Positions 46,735-55,467 of a stretch of DNA of 64,000 nt are shown one piece after another (within the stretch, counting starts at the first letter, position 1; each line of letters begins with the position of its first letter). Under the pieces are notes generated by a model. The model did no database searches. It was not told the origin of the DNA and saw nothing but the letters and a program-made list of their open reading frames with translations. The stretch is from Ferrimonas futtsuensis DSM 18154. GTDB taxonomy: Bacteria > Pseudomonadota > Gammaproteobacteria > Enterobacterales > Shewanellaceae. A program made the position numbers and the translations under genes. The stretch lies in assembly GCF_000422645.1 (NCBI RefSeq), contig NZ_AUGL01000008.1, forward strand, positions 62,001-126,000, given 5' to 3'.

Positions 46735-47595
46735 ATGGCCCAATCACTCAAACTGCTGGTGGTTACCGATCTCGACGGAACCCTGCTGGATCACCACAAC
46801 TACAGCTTTCAGGCAGCCGTGCCTGCCCTGGCGCGGCTGGAGAGCCTGGGCATCCCCGTCATCCTCAACACCAGCAAAACCGCCGCCGAGCTGGCGCCAT
46901 TGCGGGCGCAACTGAACAATCACGCCCCCTATGTGGTGGAGAATGGCGCTGCGTTGTTCTGGCCCCCGGAAGTGGACCTGCATCAGGCCATGGACGAGCA
47001 CCACACTGGTGCAGCGCCCGGTTATCGCCTGCAAGCTTTTGGTGCAAATCGGGCGCAAATTCTCTCCGCCCTGGCGCAAATTCGCCGGGATACCGGGCTC
47101 AAACTCGAAGGCTTCGCCGACTGGGATGTGCCCACCCTGATGGACCTCACCGGCCTGGATGGCGACAGTGCCGCACAGGCCCTGGACAGGCAGTTTTCCG
47201 AGCCCCTGTTGTGGCAGGGCAGCAATGCCGATCTGAAGACCCTCAGGCGGGCGGTAGAGGGTTATGGGCTCAAACTGCTGATGGGCGGGCGTTTCCTCCA
47301 CGTAGTCGGGCACAGCGACAAGGGCTGCTGCTTGGCGCCGCTGCGACAGGCCTACGCCCACCACTGGGCCATGGAGGGGGGCGAGTTGCCCAGAGTGATC
47401 GCCCTGGGGGATGGCGACAACGACATTGCCATGCTGGAGCTGGCGGATCACCCGGTGCTGGTGCGCTCGCCGGTCAATCCGCCTCCCAGCCTCAGCGATG
47501 CCACCCGAGCGATCACCCAGGTGACCGAACGCTGCGGCCCAGAGGGCTGGAACGACACCATTAACCTGCTGCTGGACCAGTACCGGCTCCCCTGA
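46735..47595 (+). CDS. HAD phosphatase of the mannosyl/glucosyl-3-phosphoglycerate phosphatase family
   Basis: The 286-residue HAD-IIB phosphatase has VVTDLDGTLLD (nucleophile Asp 12, acid/base Asp 14), the NTSKT motif, and ALGDGDNDIAML near the C-terminus. It should remove phosphate from glucosyl-3-phosphoglycerate to give glucosylglycerate, a compatible solute. Mannosyl-3-phosphoglycerate is the alternative substrate. AAGGAG precedes the ATG. A glycosyltransferase and a phosphorylase follow on the same strand. Confidence 0.82.
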   Translation: MAQSLKLLVVTDLDGTLLDHHNYSFQAAVPALARLESLGIPVILNTSKTAAELAPLRAQLNNHAPYVVENGAALFWPPEVDLHQAMDEHHTGAAPGYRLQAFGANRAQILSALAQIRRDTGLKLEGFADWDVPTLMDLTGLDGDSAAQALDRQFSEPLLWQGSNADLKTLRRAVEGYGLKLLMGGRFLHVVGHSDKGCCLAPLRQAYAHHWAMEGGELPRVIALGDGDNDIAMLELADHPVLVRSPVNPPPSLSDATRAITQVTERCGPEGWNDTINLLLDQYRLP

Positions 47596-47700
47596 GCCTC
47601 GGCCCTGAAAGGCGCTGGCATCACACTTGCTACGTGAGGGGGAGAGGCAATGTGTCCTGCGGACCAGAGCATGGATTGGGAAAGGCTAAGGGAGAGCACC

Positions 47701-48927
47701 ATGGGCGATTTTTATCAGAACGGCATCATCACCACCCTGCACAATCTGACCGACCGCGACATCAATGACCTGGAGACCGAGCTGACTCAGTTCAGTAAAT
47801 CCCGCCCCATGTCTCTGGTGCTGCCCTCTCTGTACAGCGAGCTGCAGGGACCGGCCCTGGATAACATCGTCCAGGAGCTGACCCAGGTGCCCTATCTGGA
47901 GGAGATCGTCATCGGACTGGATCGGGCCGACCGCGACCAGTATCAGCACGCCCTGGAGTTCTTCAACCGCCTGCCCCAGAGCCACAGGGTGTTGTGGAAC
48001 GACGGCCCCAGATTGCGGGCCATCGATGAGAGGCTCAAGGCCGAAGGGCTGGCGCCTACCGAGATGGGCAAGGGGCGCAACGTCTGGTACTGCCTGGGTT
48101 ATGTGCTGGCCCGGGGCAAAACCGAATCCGTGGCCCTGCACGACTGTGACATCCTCACCTATGACCGCAGCATGCTGGCCAGGCTGATCTATCCGGTGGC
48201 CAACCCCACCTTCAATTACGAGTTCTGTAAGGGATTCTACGCCCGGGTGGCCGAGGGCAAAATGAACGGCCGGGTTACCCGGTTGCTGGTGACGCCGCTG
48301 CTGCGCTCCCTCAAGAAGATTTTGGGGCACCTGGATTATCTGGAGTTTCTCGACTCTTTCCGATACCCCCTGGCCGGGGAGTTCTCCTTCCGCATCGATG
48401 TGATCAACGACATCCGCATCCCCAGCGACTGGGGGTTGGAGATTGGCGTGTTGTCGGAGATGAAGCGCAACTACGCCACCAACCGCCTGTGTCAGGTGGA
48501 CATCGCCGACTGCTACGATCACAAGCATCAGGATCTGTCCAAACACGACGACAGCGGCGGCCTGTCCAAGATGTCCATCGACATCAGCAAGGCGATATTC
48601 CGCAAGCTGGCCACCAACGGGGTGGTGTTCTCCACCGAGACCTTCCGCTCTATCAAAGCCACCTATTACCGCATCGCCCTGGATTTTATCGAGACCTACC
48701 GCAACGACGCCGCCATCAACGGCCTCAAGTTCGATGTGCACAGCGAGGAGGAGTCGGTGGAGCTGTTTGCCGAGAACGTGCTCAAGGCCGGGCTACACTT
48801 CTTGGACAACCCCATGGAAAAACCCTTTATTCCCAGCTGGAGCCGGGTGCGCAGCGCCATCCCCGACATCTTCGAGCAGTTGGTGGAGGCGGTGGAGGAG
48901 GATCACCGGGAGTTTATGAGGTCCTGA
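47701..48927 (+). CDS. Glucosyl-3-phosphoglycerate synthase-like glycosyltransferase
   Basis: The 408-residue GT-A fold enzyme resembles the GpgS/GT81 group. LVLPSLYSEL leads the sugar-nucleotide domain, and HDCDIL (Asp 148, Asp 150) is the metal-binding DxD motif. PLAGEFSFR and DWGLEIGVLSEM contain acceptor-site residues. It probably joins glucose from a nucleotide sugar to 3-phosphoglycerate. The ATG at 47701 follows AGGGAGAG; the upstream ATGs do not fit the family. Confidence 0.8.
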   Translation: MGDFYQNGIITTLHNLTDRDINDLETELTQFSKSRPMSLVLPSLYSELQGPALDNIVQELTQVPYLEEIVIGLDRADRDQYQHALEFFNRLPQSHRVLWNDGPRLRAIDERLKAEGLAPTEMGKGRNVWYCLGYVLARGKTESVALHDCDILTYDRSMLARLIYPVANPTFNYEFCKGFYARVAEGKMNGRVTRLLVTPLLRSLKKILGHLDYLEFLDSFRYPLAGEFSFRIDVINDIRIPSDWGLEIGVLSEMKRNYATNRLCQVDIADCYDHKHQDLSKHDDSGGLSKMSIDISKAIFRKLATNGVVFSTETFRSIKATYYRIALDFIETYRNDAAINGLKFDVHSEEESVELFAENVLKAGLHFLDNPMEKPFIPSWSRVRSAIPDIFEQLVEAVEEDHREFMRS

Positions 48928-48928
48928 T

Positions 48929-50689
48929 ATGTCGAGCGACGATTTGCTGGCCCACAGCAGCCTGGACAATTTGCATCAGCAGTTGGTGGACCATCTGCAG
49001 CTCATCTACCCGGACACCGACCAAGGCACCCTGGCGCTGCAGCTGATGCAGGCTCTGGGCGTCGAGGGCCGGGTGGATGGGGTGGAAGCCAGGGCAGAGC
49101 CCTGGGATGAGACCGACCTTATCGTCATCACCTATGGCGACAGCCTTAAGCGCGAGGGGGAGGTGCCCCTGCATACCCTCAAACGCTTCCTGGACCGCTA
49201 CCTGGCTAAGCTGGCCACCGGGGTGCACATACTGCCGTTTTTCCCCTACAGCTCGGACGATGGCTTCTCGGTCATCGACTACGCCAGGGTCAACCCCAAC
49301 CTGGGTGAGTGGCAGGACATTCAGGAGATTGCCGCAGACAGCCGGTTGATGGCGGATCTGGTGATCAACCACTGCTCCAGTCGCAGCCGTTGGTTCGAGC
49401 AGTTCAAGGCGGGGGAGGCACCGGGCAAGGACTACTTCATCAGCGCCGACCCCAATGGCGATTACCATCAGGTGGTGCGCCCGCGCACCAGCGATCTGCT
49501 GCGGCCGGTGACCACCGCCGAGGGTGAGCGCCATGTGTGGTGCACCTTCAGCCATGATCAGGTGGATCTCAACTTCGCCAACCCCCAGGTGCTGGTGGAG
49601 ATGGTGAAGATCATCGCTCTCTACCTCAGTCAGGGAGTGACCATCTTCCGCCTGGATGCGGTGGCCTTCCTGTGGAAGGAGCTGGGCACCAACTGCCTCA
49701 ACCTGCCTCAGACCCATGAGATAATCCGCCTGCTGCGCACCCTGGTGAACTTCTACGACCCCAAGATCTTGCTGATCACCGAGACCAACATCCCCAACCG
49801 GGAGAACCTGGCCTATTTCGGCAACGGCAACGAAGCCCACGCCATCTACAACTTCTCCCTGCCACCGCTGCTGCTGCACACCATGCTCACCGGCGATTGC
49901 AACGCGCTGAAGCTGTGGCAGATGAGCATGCCGCCGGCCCAGTTGGGCACCACCTACCTCAACTTCATCGCCTCCCACGACGGCATTGGCCTAAGGCCGG
50001 TGGAAGGCCTGCTGGATGACAAGCAGATTGCCGACATCGCCACCACCATGGAGTCTTTCGGGGCGCGCATCTCCTGGCGCAGCCTCGGCTATCAGGGGCT
50101 GCGCCCCTATGAGATCAACATCTCCCTGTTCGATGCCATGAAGGGCACCCTAGAGGGCAGCGATGAGTTTCAGCAGGAGCGCTTCCTGTGCATCCACGCC
50201 ATCATGCTGGCCCTGGAGGGACTGCCCGCCATCTACATCCACAGCCTGCTGGCCACCAAGAACGACCACGCCAAGGTGCGCAACACTGGCAACAACCGCA
50301 GCATCAACCGTCATTGCTGGGACGTGGACGAACTGGAGCCCCTGCTGGAGGACGCAAACAGTCACCACCATCAGGTGTTTGTTCGCTTGACCCAGCTGGT
50401 GCGCATGCGCCAGCAGCAAGCGGCGTTCCACCCCAGCGCCACCCAGTTTGTTCTGCATCTGCGTGACGAACTCTTCGGCCTGTGGCGTCAGAGCAAGCTC
50501 AGAGATCAGAGCGTGTTCGCCGTGGCCAACGTCACCAACCAGCCTCAGCCTCTGCGCCTCTCCAGTCTCAACCTTATCGGCACCGACACCTGGTGGGACC
50601 TGCTCAGCGATGAGGAGTACACCGACCTGCACGGCGAGATAGAGCTGGCGCCCTATCAGGTGGTGTGGTTGACCAACAAAGCTCGATAA
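48929..50689 (+). CDS. GH13 sugar phosphorylase (probable glucosylglycerate phosphorylase)
   Basis: The 586-residue enzyme is a sucrose-phosphorylase-like member of GH13_18. FRLDAVAFLWKE holds the nucleophile Asp 243, LITETN the acid/base Glu 285, and ASHDGIGLR the third carboxylate Asp 351. Next to a glucosylglycerate synthase and phosphatase, the likely substrate is glucosylglycerate, split by phosphate into glucose 1-phosphate and glycerate. Sucrose is less likely. It starts one base after the synthase stop and ends at a terminator. Confidence 0.8.
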   Translation: MSSDDLLAHSSLDNLHQQLVDHLQLIYPDTDQGTLALQLMQALGVEGRVDGVEARAEPWDETDLIVITYGDSLKREGEVPLHTLKRFLDRYLAKLATGVHILPFFPYSSDDGFSVIDYARVNPNLGEWQDIQEIAADSRLMADLVINHCSSRSRWFEQFKAGEAPGKDYFISADPNGDYHQVVRPRTSDLLRPVTTAEGERHVWCTFSHDQVDLNFANPQVLVEMVKIIALYLSQGVTIFRLDAVAFLWKELGTNCLNLPQTHEIIRLLRTLVNFYDPKILLITETNIPNRENLAYFGNGNEAHAIYNFSLPPLLLHTMLTGDCNALKLWQMSMPPAQLGTTYLNFIASHDGIGLRPVEGLLDDKQIADIATTMESFGARISWRSLGYQGLRPYEINISLFDAMKGTLEGSDEFQQERFLCIHAIMLALEGLPAIYIHSLLATKNDHAKVRNTGNNRSINRHCWDVDELEPLLEDANSHHHQVFVRLTQLVRMRQQQAAFHPSATQFVLHLRDELFGLWRQSKLRDQSVFAVANVTNQPQPLRLSSLNLIGTDTWWDLLSDEEYTDLHGEIELAPYQVVWLTNKAR

Positions 50690-50690
50690 C

Positions 50691-50713
50691 AGGGGCGCTT
50701 CGGCGCCTCTTTT
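50691..50713 (+). terminator. Terminator of the glucosylglycerate operon
   Basis: AGGGGCGC-TTCG-GCGCCTCT, with one wobble pair and a stable TTCG loop, is followed by a short T run just after the phosphorylase stop codon. Confidence 0.85.
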
Positions 50714-50785
50714 CCTATCAGAACCACAGTTCTCTTTGCGTCCATTGCGACCTCATTTCTGATTTTTCACAGTAGATCAGTCATC

Positions 50786-50825
50786 TATGGCCAATCTCTC
50801 TAGCGATTGTGAGAGATTGGCCATA
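50786..50825. repeat. Perfect 15-bp inverted repeat at the left edge of the AT-rich island
   Basis: The repeat arms lie at 50786-50800 and 50811-50825 (TATGGCCAATCTCTC and its exact reverse complement) with a ten-base loop. No long T run follows. It could be a terminator, a transposon remnant, or a recognition site for integration. Between it and 51158 I see no supported gene, only a shift to AT-rich DNA from about 50990 that probably includes the promoter of the next gene. Confidence 0.75.
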
Positions 50826-51158
50826 CTTTTCTGATGCTTAGAGAGGTAGTTTGGGACATCTACAAATCGATTCAATGTGGGTTCGAGGCTGGTTACCCGG
50901 GAAGCATGGGCGGAGCCGTGTCGGTGCATTGGAAGGATGAATGTGGTTACGGTTTTGAATCAATGAGTTGTGGGTTAGCGGGTGTTTATACTCGAATGTC
51001 ATTCGTTTATATAATGCGCGTAACATAAAGATAATATCTATTGACTCAGGTTTTCAAAAAGTGATTAGTTATAAATGTTGATGTTTTGCTAATCATAATG
51101 AAATAACTTTGATTTATTAGAAGAACAGAAACTAACTAGAGTTGAGATTCATTGAAGT

Positions 51159-52652
51159 ATGAGAGTTGAATTAGAACACCTAAAAGGAATATCAAGCTTA
51201 AAGTTTGATATTCCTAACCAAGGTCTATGGCTTTTAACTGGTTTGAATGGCTCTGGAAAAACCAGCTTACTGGCAGCATTGTTCCGAATAAAGAAATCTA
51301 GGGCTTTTCAGGATTACTATAAAACAACCGCCACACAAAGTAGGTTGGATACATTTAGGCAATCTAAAGTGAGATATATTATTGATGGTGAGGAGGTTAC
51401 TTATACTTATGGAGGGAAAAGGTGGCCTCCAAAACCGAAACGTAACTCATCACTTCTTAGAAGGTTTCCATTTTCCAGTACTCAGTTTATTGAAGCCAAT
51501 GGAAGTAGAGTTGAACCATATGGCGATGAAATCATTCCGAGAAGAATTAATGCCGCGAACGATGTGATTCGAGATTTTATGTCATCTGTATTAGGAGATT
51601 TGAAGTGGAATGAACTTAAATATGTGAACACAAGAAGAGGAGTGGGTAATCAAGCTTATCTATTACCTTACAGAGCGGGTAGAGAGCTACATTATTACTC
51701 AGAAAAGAACTTTAGTCTAGGAGAGCTTTGCATATTGAAACTAGCAGAAAAGTTATCTATGTCACAAGATAACAGTCTAGTTCTCATAGATGAAATAGAA
51801 ATGGCTTTACATCCTCAGGCACAGGTTAGATTGTTACATAAACTAGAGCGTGTTGCAAATGATAAAAGCTTGACAGTAATATTTTCCACACATTCTTCAA
51901 CACTAATTAAAAATGTGGACAGAAATAAAATAATCTTGCTTTCCGATAATGGAACTCACGTGGATGTTAAAAGGCAAGTATATCCTGCTCATGTCCTTGG
52001 AGAAATTGCATTTGACGAAGAATTAAACACGGATTTTGTTTTCTTTGTTGAAGATGAGCAAGCAAAGGTTCTGCTAGAACAAATGTGCGGTAAGTTTTAT
52101 GAGGTGTCTGATGTATTTAAGCCGATGTTTAAAGTTGTTCCCGTAGGTGGATATTATCAAGTTTTAAAAATGCTTGACAGATCTAGCCAGATACTCCCGG
52201 GTCATGTTCGAAGGTATGCATTCCTTGATGATGATGTTCGAACAGAGGCAATTCCAAATGCACGAAGACAAGGTACCAGAACAGTAACTGATCTTTATGA
52301 TAGATTAGATGCCAAAGTTAATTTCTTACCGTGCACTCCGGAAGTCGGCTTGGTAGACTTTATTGAGTCACAAGCTAACTTAAATATGAGCTTTTGCGGG
52401 GTGGAAGTGAGAATTGGTAATTATGTGTTATCTCGGGAATATCAAGCCATTAATGGAGACAACGCAAGACAGGTAGCAAAAAATAAGTTAAATGCAATTG
52501 TAGATTATATCCAGGATCGCTCAGGAGATGAAAGGGTTTCAATTCATCGCAATTTATATAGAGGCTATATTGATAACCACTACCGCAATATAGGGAGTCT
52601 GATGGGGTTACTTGGTCCAGTTTTTAATTCAAGGAATAATCGTAATCACTAG
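51159..52652 (+). CDS. OLD-family ATPase with C-terminal Toprim nuclease domain
   Basis: The 497-residue protein has an ABC-type ATPase followed by a Toprim domain. Walker A is residues 28-35 (GLNGSGKT), a signature FSLGE lies at 185-189, Walker B LVLIDE at 207-212, and the H-loop His at 245. Toprim residues are Glu 298 in FFVEDEQAK and Asp 357/359 in FLDDDV. OLD-family proteins are anti-phage nucleases, alone or with partners such as GajB. Here no helicase follows; two unfamiliar genes do. Its AT-rich codon use differs sharply from flanking genes. Confidence 0.86.
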   Translation: MRVELEHLKGISSLKFDIPNQGLWLLTGLNGSGKTSLLAALFRIKKSRAFQDYYKTTATQSRLDTFRQSKVRYIIDGEEVTYTYGGKRWPPKPKRNSSLLRRFPFSSTQFIEANGSRVEPYGDEIIPRRINAANDVIRDFMSSVLGDLKWNELKYVNTRRGVGNQAYLLPYRAGRELHYYSEKNFSLGELCILKLAEKLSMSQDNSLVLIDEIEMALHPQAQVRLLHKLERVANDKSLTVIFSTHSSTLIKNVDRNKIILLSDNGTHVDVKRQVYPAHVLGEIAFDEELNTDFVFFVEDEQAKVLLEQMCGKFYEVSDVFKPMFKVVPVGGYYQVLKMLDRSSQILPGHVRRYAFLDDDVRTEAIPNARRQGTRTVTDLYDRLDAKVNFLPCTPEVGLVDFIESQANLNMSFCGVEVRIGNYVLSREYQAINGDNARQVAKNKLNAIVDYIQDRSGDERVSIHRNLYRGYIDNHYRNIGSLMGLLGPVFNSRNNRNH

Positions 52653-52751
52653 CCCACTAAGTAAGCTTTTCTTCGATTTTAGATTGCCAGTTTCATTTGG
52701 CTATTTTTAGTCTTTTGTGCAGAAAAGATATAATTCAAAATTGAGTGTAAT

Positions 52752-53771
52752 ATGAAAAAAAACTACAATATAGAATTTTGGAACTTTGTTTGTCACTTTG
52801 GTGATTTAAAACTTTTGGACAGATATGTACAATTTGTTCATCCTGCATTTATGAATGAGCATATTAGGAATTATGGCGACTCCAGATGGCTTTTTAATGG
52901 GGTTCGTTTAATTGAGGTGACAATTAATAATGAAAGGCTTCCTTTTATATATGGTAGGATAGTAAAAGATACGATTTTAGAAAGAGAGCAGGTTCTTAAA
53001 GGTGATGAGCTAATTGATGATAATCTTCGTATTCAAAATTCACCCTCATCTATATTCATTCTCTCGTTAAAAGAACATCGTATGTTTTTCATAAAGGAGC
53101 AAAAGGACTCTCCAACAATGGAAAACTTTAAAGCAACAATTGAAAAGTTTATAAATAATGAACGTAGAACTTATATAAACGATGAATATGAATATCAAAA
53201 GAAGCTCAGGCAAGAGAGAGGTGGAAACTATAAAGTTACGAAAAAATGTGACTTAGAAGCTTCGTTTCCAAAACCTGACATAGAGGTAATCCCTTTATCT
53301 TCTGATGCAGATATTGATGAATTTATCAGAGGTATGAAGTCTATAGACAAGTTATCTTTGAAGCTAGTGATGCCGAATAGTGAGTATGATTGTAATGAGT
53401 TCTTTAAGTCTTGGAGAGAAAAGAATAAAAAGCTTGGCCAATCTAAGTCCAAAGTGGAATTTTCAAAGAGTAAGAAAACACTACCTCATGAAGAAGTTGC
53501 AGATCTTTCGAAAGAAGCAGTGAAAGATGGAAATATCTTAATCAAAATGACTGGTAAAGATATTAATGATGATAAATTGATTGGTACACATGAAGAGTTT
53601 AAACTAACTAGAACTATAGGTGATATAAATGATTCACCACGAATATTGGTCAAAGAAACGTACGAGTCATTTTTGGAGCTTATTAGGGACGGAGTTGTTA
53701 GAGCCCCTAGGATTTCAGATGGAAGTAGCATCAAGGAGAAGCTTGAATTCATCATTAATATGATTAAGTAG
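52752..53771 (+). CDS. Unrecognised 339-residue protein in the OLD island
   Basis: I do not recognise this protein. It begins MKKNYNIEFWNFVCHFGD. The N-terminal 130 residues look like a mixed alpha/beta domain (RLIEVTINNERLPFIYGRIVK, then IFILSLKEHRMFFIKEQ). A Lys/Glu-rich, probably helical middle follows, with a C-terminal domain (GDINDSPRILVKETYESFLEL). There is no signal peptide or membrane segment, and no catalytic motif is evident. It lies 99 bases after the OLD gene and eight bases before the membrane-protein gene, with the same AT-rich codon use. Confidence 0.7.
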   Translation: MKKNYNIEFWNFVCHFGDLKLLDRYVQFVHPAFMNEHIRNYGDSRWLFNGVRLIEVTINNERLPFIYGRIVKDTILEREQVLKGDELIDDNLRIQNSPSSIFILSLKEHRMFFIKEQKDSPTMENFKATIEKFINNERRTYINDEYEYQKKLRQERGGNYKVTKKCDLEASFPKPDIEVIPLSSDADIDEFIRGMKSIDKLSLKLVMPNSEYDCNEFFKSWREKNKKLGQSKSKVEFSKSKKTLPHEEVADLSKEAVKDGNILIKMTGKDINDDKLIGTHEEFKLTRTIGDINDSPRILVKETYESFLELIRDGVVRAPRISDGSSIKEKLEFIINMIK

Positions 53772-53779
53772 GTGCACTA

Positions 53780-54589
53780 ATGACAGATTCAAATAGCGAT
53801 TTATCTGAGTTGACTAGTGAGAGTAACTTTTGGAAACTTTACATTATTATACGAAGAATAAAGAGCGGTACTGATACTAAAGTTATATCCCTCCTTTCTT
53901 TCATTTTGATTTTTTTGTTAAACGTCAATACGGAAGGGGATGTTGTATATCTCTCAGATGAGATCCAAAAGGTTTCGGGGAATATAATTGGTTGGTCGGT
54001 TTCGATTGTGGGTTTTATTCTTGCTGGATATTCAATATATTCGACCTTGTCAGATAAGGAATTTCAGTTATCAATGTCTAAATTCCATGATAAGAAAAAT
54101 GGAGTTAGTCATTTAAAAAGTAGTCATTGCGTATTTATTAAAGTTGTTGTTGATATAATATCTCTAACACTTATAACGTACCTTTACTCTCTATTCATGA
54201 AAACAGATATTCCAATGCAAGCTTCAAATGTTTTTGTTTTTGGAGTGTCGGTCTACAAAGTTTATTTGTATTTTACACTATCACTTCTGCAGTCATTTTT
54301 TGTTCTTATTTTATTGATGTGTAAGTCATTCATATACAATGTGTATCATAGCATTATGACATCTATACGCTGGTATGGAGAGAATAAACCTGAAGAAGAG
54401 CCTGCAATAGTAGTTGAGAGAGTGGCTTTGACTTTTCAAGAGGAAATAATAGTTGAGTTGATGACAAATGGCAGATCGGAATGGATTCGCTTAGAGGATA
54501 TAGATGATAGCGAGTGTACTATTTATATGACGAAAGAGGTTTTGAATCAAATAAAATATATGAAGAGTAGTAAGGCACAAAGACAGTAA
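53780..54589 (+). CDS. Four-helix membrane protein in the OLD island
   Basis: The 269-residue protein has four hydrophobic stretches near residues 36-52, 68-88, 122-142 and 154-185, and a charged C-terminal tail of about 75 residues (EEIIVELMTNGRSEWIRL and following) that would face the cytoplasm. I recognise no named family. Membrane proteins paired with a nuclease or sensor often act as abortive-infection effectors, but that is inference from context. It starts eight bases after the preceding gene and is probably co-transcribed. Confidence 0.7.
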   Translation: MTDSNSDLSELTSESNFWKLYIIIRRIKSGTDTKVISLLSFILIFLLNVNTEGDVVYLSDEIQKVSGNIIGWSVSIVGFILAGYSIYSTLSDKEFQLSMSKFHDKKNGVSHLKSSHCVFIKVVVDIISLTLITYLYSLFMKTDIPMQASNVFVFGVSVYKVYLYFTLSLLQSFFVLILLMCKSFIYNVYHSIMTSIRWYGENKPEEEPAIVVERVALTFQEEIIVELMTNGRSEWIRLEDIDDSECTIYMTKEVLNQIKYMKSSKAQRQ

Positions 54590-54658
54590 AGAAGATTAAA
54601 TTACATTACAGATACAAAGACACCCATGCTGAGAGGCAAGATACAGGTGATACAATGG

Positions 54659-54872
54659 TTACATGGACACCCATGCTAAGAGGGGACCTGCTATCTATAG
54701 CCCAAATTGCTCCTGCCCTAATGAGCAAGGAGCATTTTTGCTACAGGGCCTTTGGCCATTGTTTGAGTCGCGGCGTGAGTGCTCAGTCTACATTCCGGGA
54801 GGAATCAGTACGGCGATGATGCTGGATGTCCAGATGCCGTGATAGGTAGTGGTTTCTTGATGTAGGTCAGGG
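54659..54872. repeat. Tandem repeat unit A, 214 bp
   Basis: The unit starts TTACATGGACACCCATGCTA and ends GATGTAGGTCAGGG. It recurs 225 bases downstream (unit B) with only scattered differences; the last 85 or so bases are essentially identical. It contains a hairpin (TGCTCC / GGAGCA then TTTTT, about 54709-54742) that acts as a terminator for the island. It also has CCGGGAGG and CTGG-ATGT-CCAG stem-loops enclosed by a CTACAT / ATGTAG pair. Confidence 0.9.
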
Positions 54873-54883
54873 GCCTTGGGGCC

Positions 54884-55097
54884 TTACATGGACACCCATG
54901 CTAAGAAGGGGCCTGCTATCTGAAGCCCAAAATGCTCCTGCTCCAATGAGCAAGGAGCATTTTTGCTTCAGGGTGTTTGGCCTTTGTTTGAGTAGCGGCG
55001 TGGGCGCTCAGCCTACATTCCGGGAGGAATCAGTACGGCGATGATGCTGGATGTCCAGATGCCGTGATAGGTAGTGGTTTCTTGATGTAGGTCAGGG
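54884..55097. repeat. Tandem repeat unit B, 214 bp
   Basis: This second copy of the 214-bp unit is separated from unit A by 11 bases. Differences from A fall mostly in the first half. At the base of the hairpin, CTGAAGC / GCTTCAG replaces the TAGC / GCTA pairing of unit A, so paired positions have changed together. Nothing protein-coding is visible in either unit. Confidence 0.9.
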
Positions 55098-55148
55098 TAA
55101 GGCGCCGAGCTCAGCCTAAACCAATTGAAGAGTCTCAACATCAGTGGG

Positions 55149-55271
55149 TTACAACCACTGACGTAGTTCGATGATCAATCCGTCTGGATCTCTGATCTCC
55201 CCCCGCAGAGAGCCGCCGACATTGACCGGTTCTACGGTTATGGCAATCCCTTTGCTAAGGGTAATTACAAA
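55149..55271 (-). pseudogene. C-terminal stump of a VOC/glyoxalase-family gene
   Basis: The minus-strand frame ending at TAA 55149-55151 reads ITVEPVNVGGSLRGEIRDPD and then GLIIELRQWL. The RDPDG-IELRQ ending is typical of vicinal-oxygen-chelate (glyoxalase-like) proteins, usually 120-140 residues. Only about 40 residues remain. Similarity stops at the GACACCCATG motif (55272-55281), which suggests that insertion or recombination there removed the rest. In the stump frame this motif supplies ATG GGT GTC, so a 43-residue peptide could still be made. Confidence 0.7.
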
Positions 55272-55281
55272 GACACCCATG
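55272..55281 (+). mobile_element. Left-end motif of the transposase-bearing segment
   Basis: GACACCCATG is followed by TTAA. The reverse complement of the right end (56585-56593, GGATACCCA followed by GGTTAA) matches it closely, so the pair looks like terminal inverted repeats enclosing the transposase. Further copies of the motif lie at 54619-54628, 54666-54675, 54891-54900 and, inverted, 56509-56517. Confidence 0.6.
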
Positions 55282-55467
55282 TTAATGGAGCGTTCATTTT
55301 GCTTCGATTGGGCTAGCTGAATCTAGTGGTTAACAGATGAGGTTTACTGCACTTCCGATAGTGAAGGGGTCTGGAGTTGTGGCTTTGGGCTGTACTTTTT
55401 GGGCAATGGGCGCGTTTAGGCCGTCGAGCGCTGCGTGGTCGACATGAAGGCGGGGTTTTGCTGACGA

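Noticed and set aside
50834-51028. 64-codon open frame and a GGTTCGA string suggesting a tRNA fragment
   Set aside because: No acceptor stem or cloverleaf could be drawn around GGTTCGA, and the open frame has no translation signal or similarity that I know.
54659-55097. The tandem 214-bp repeats as a CRISPR array
   Set aside because: Only two long units with an 11-base gap, no spacers and no cas genes.
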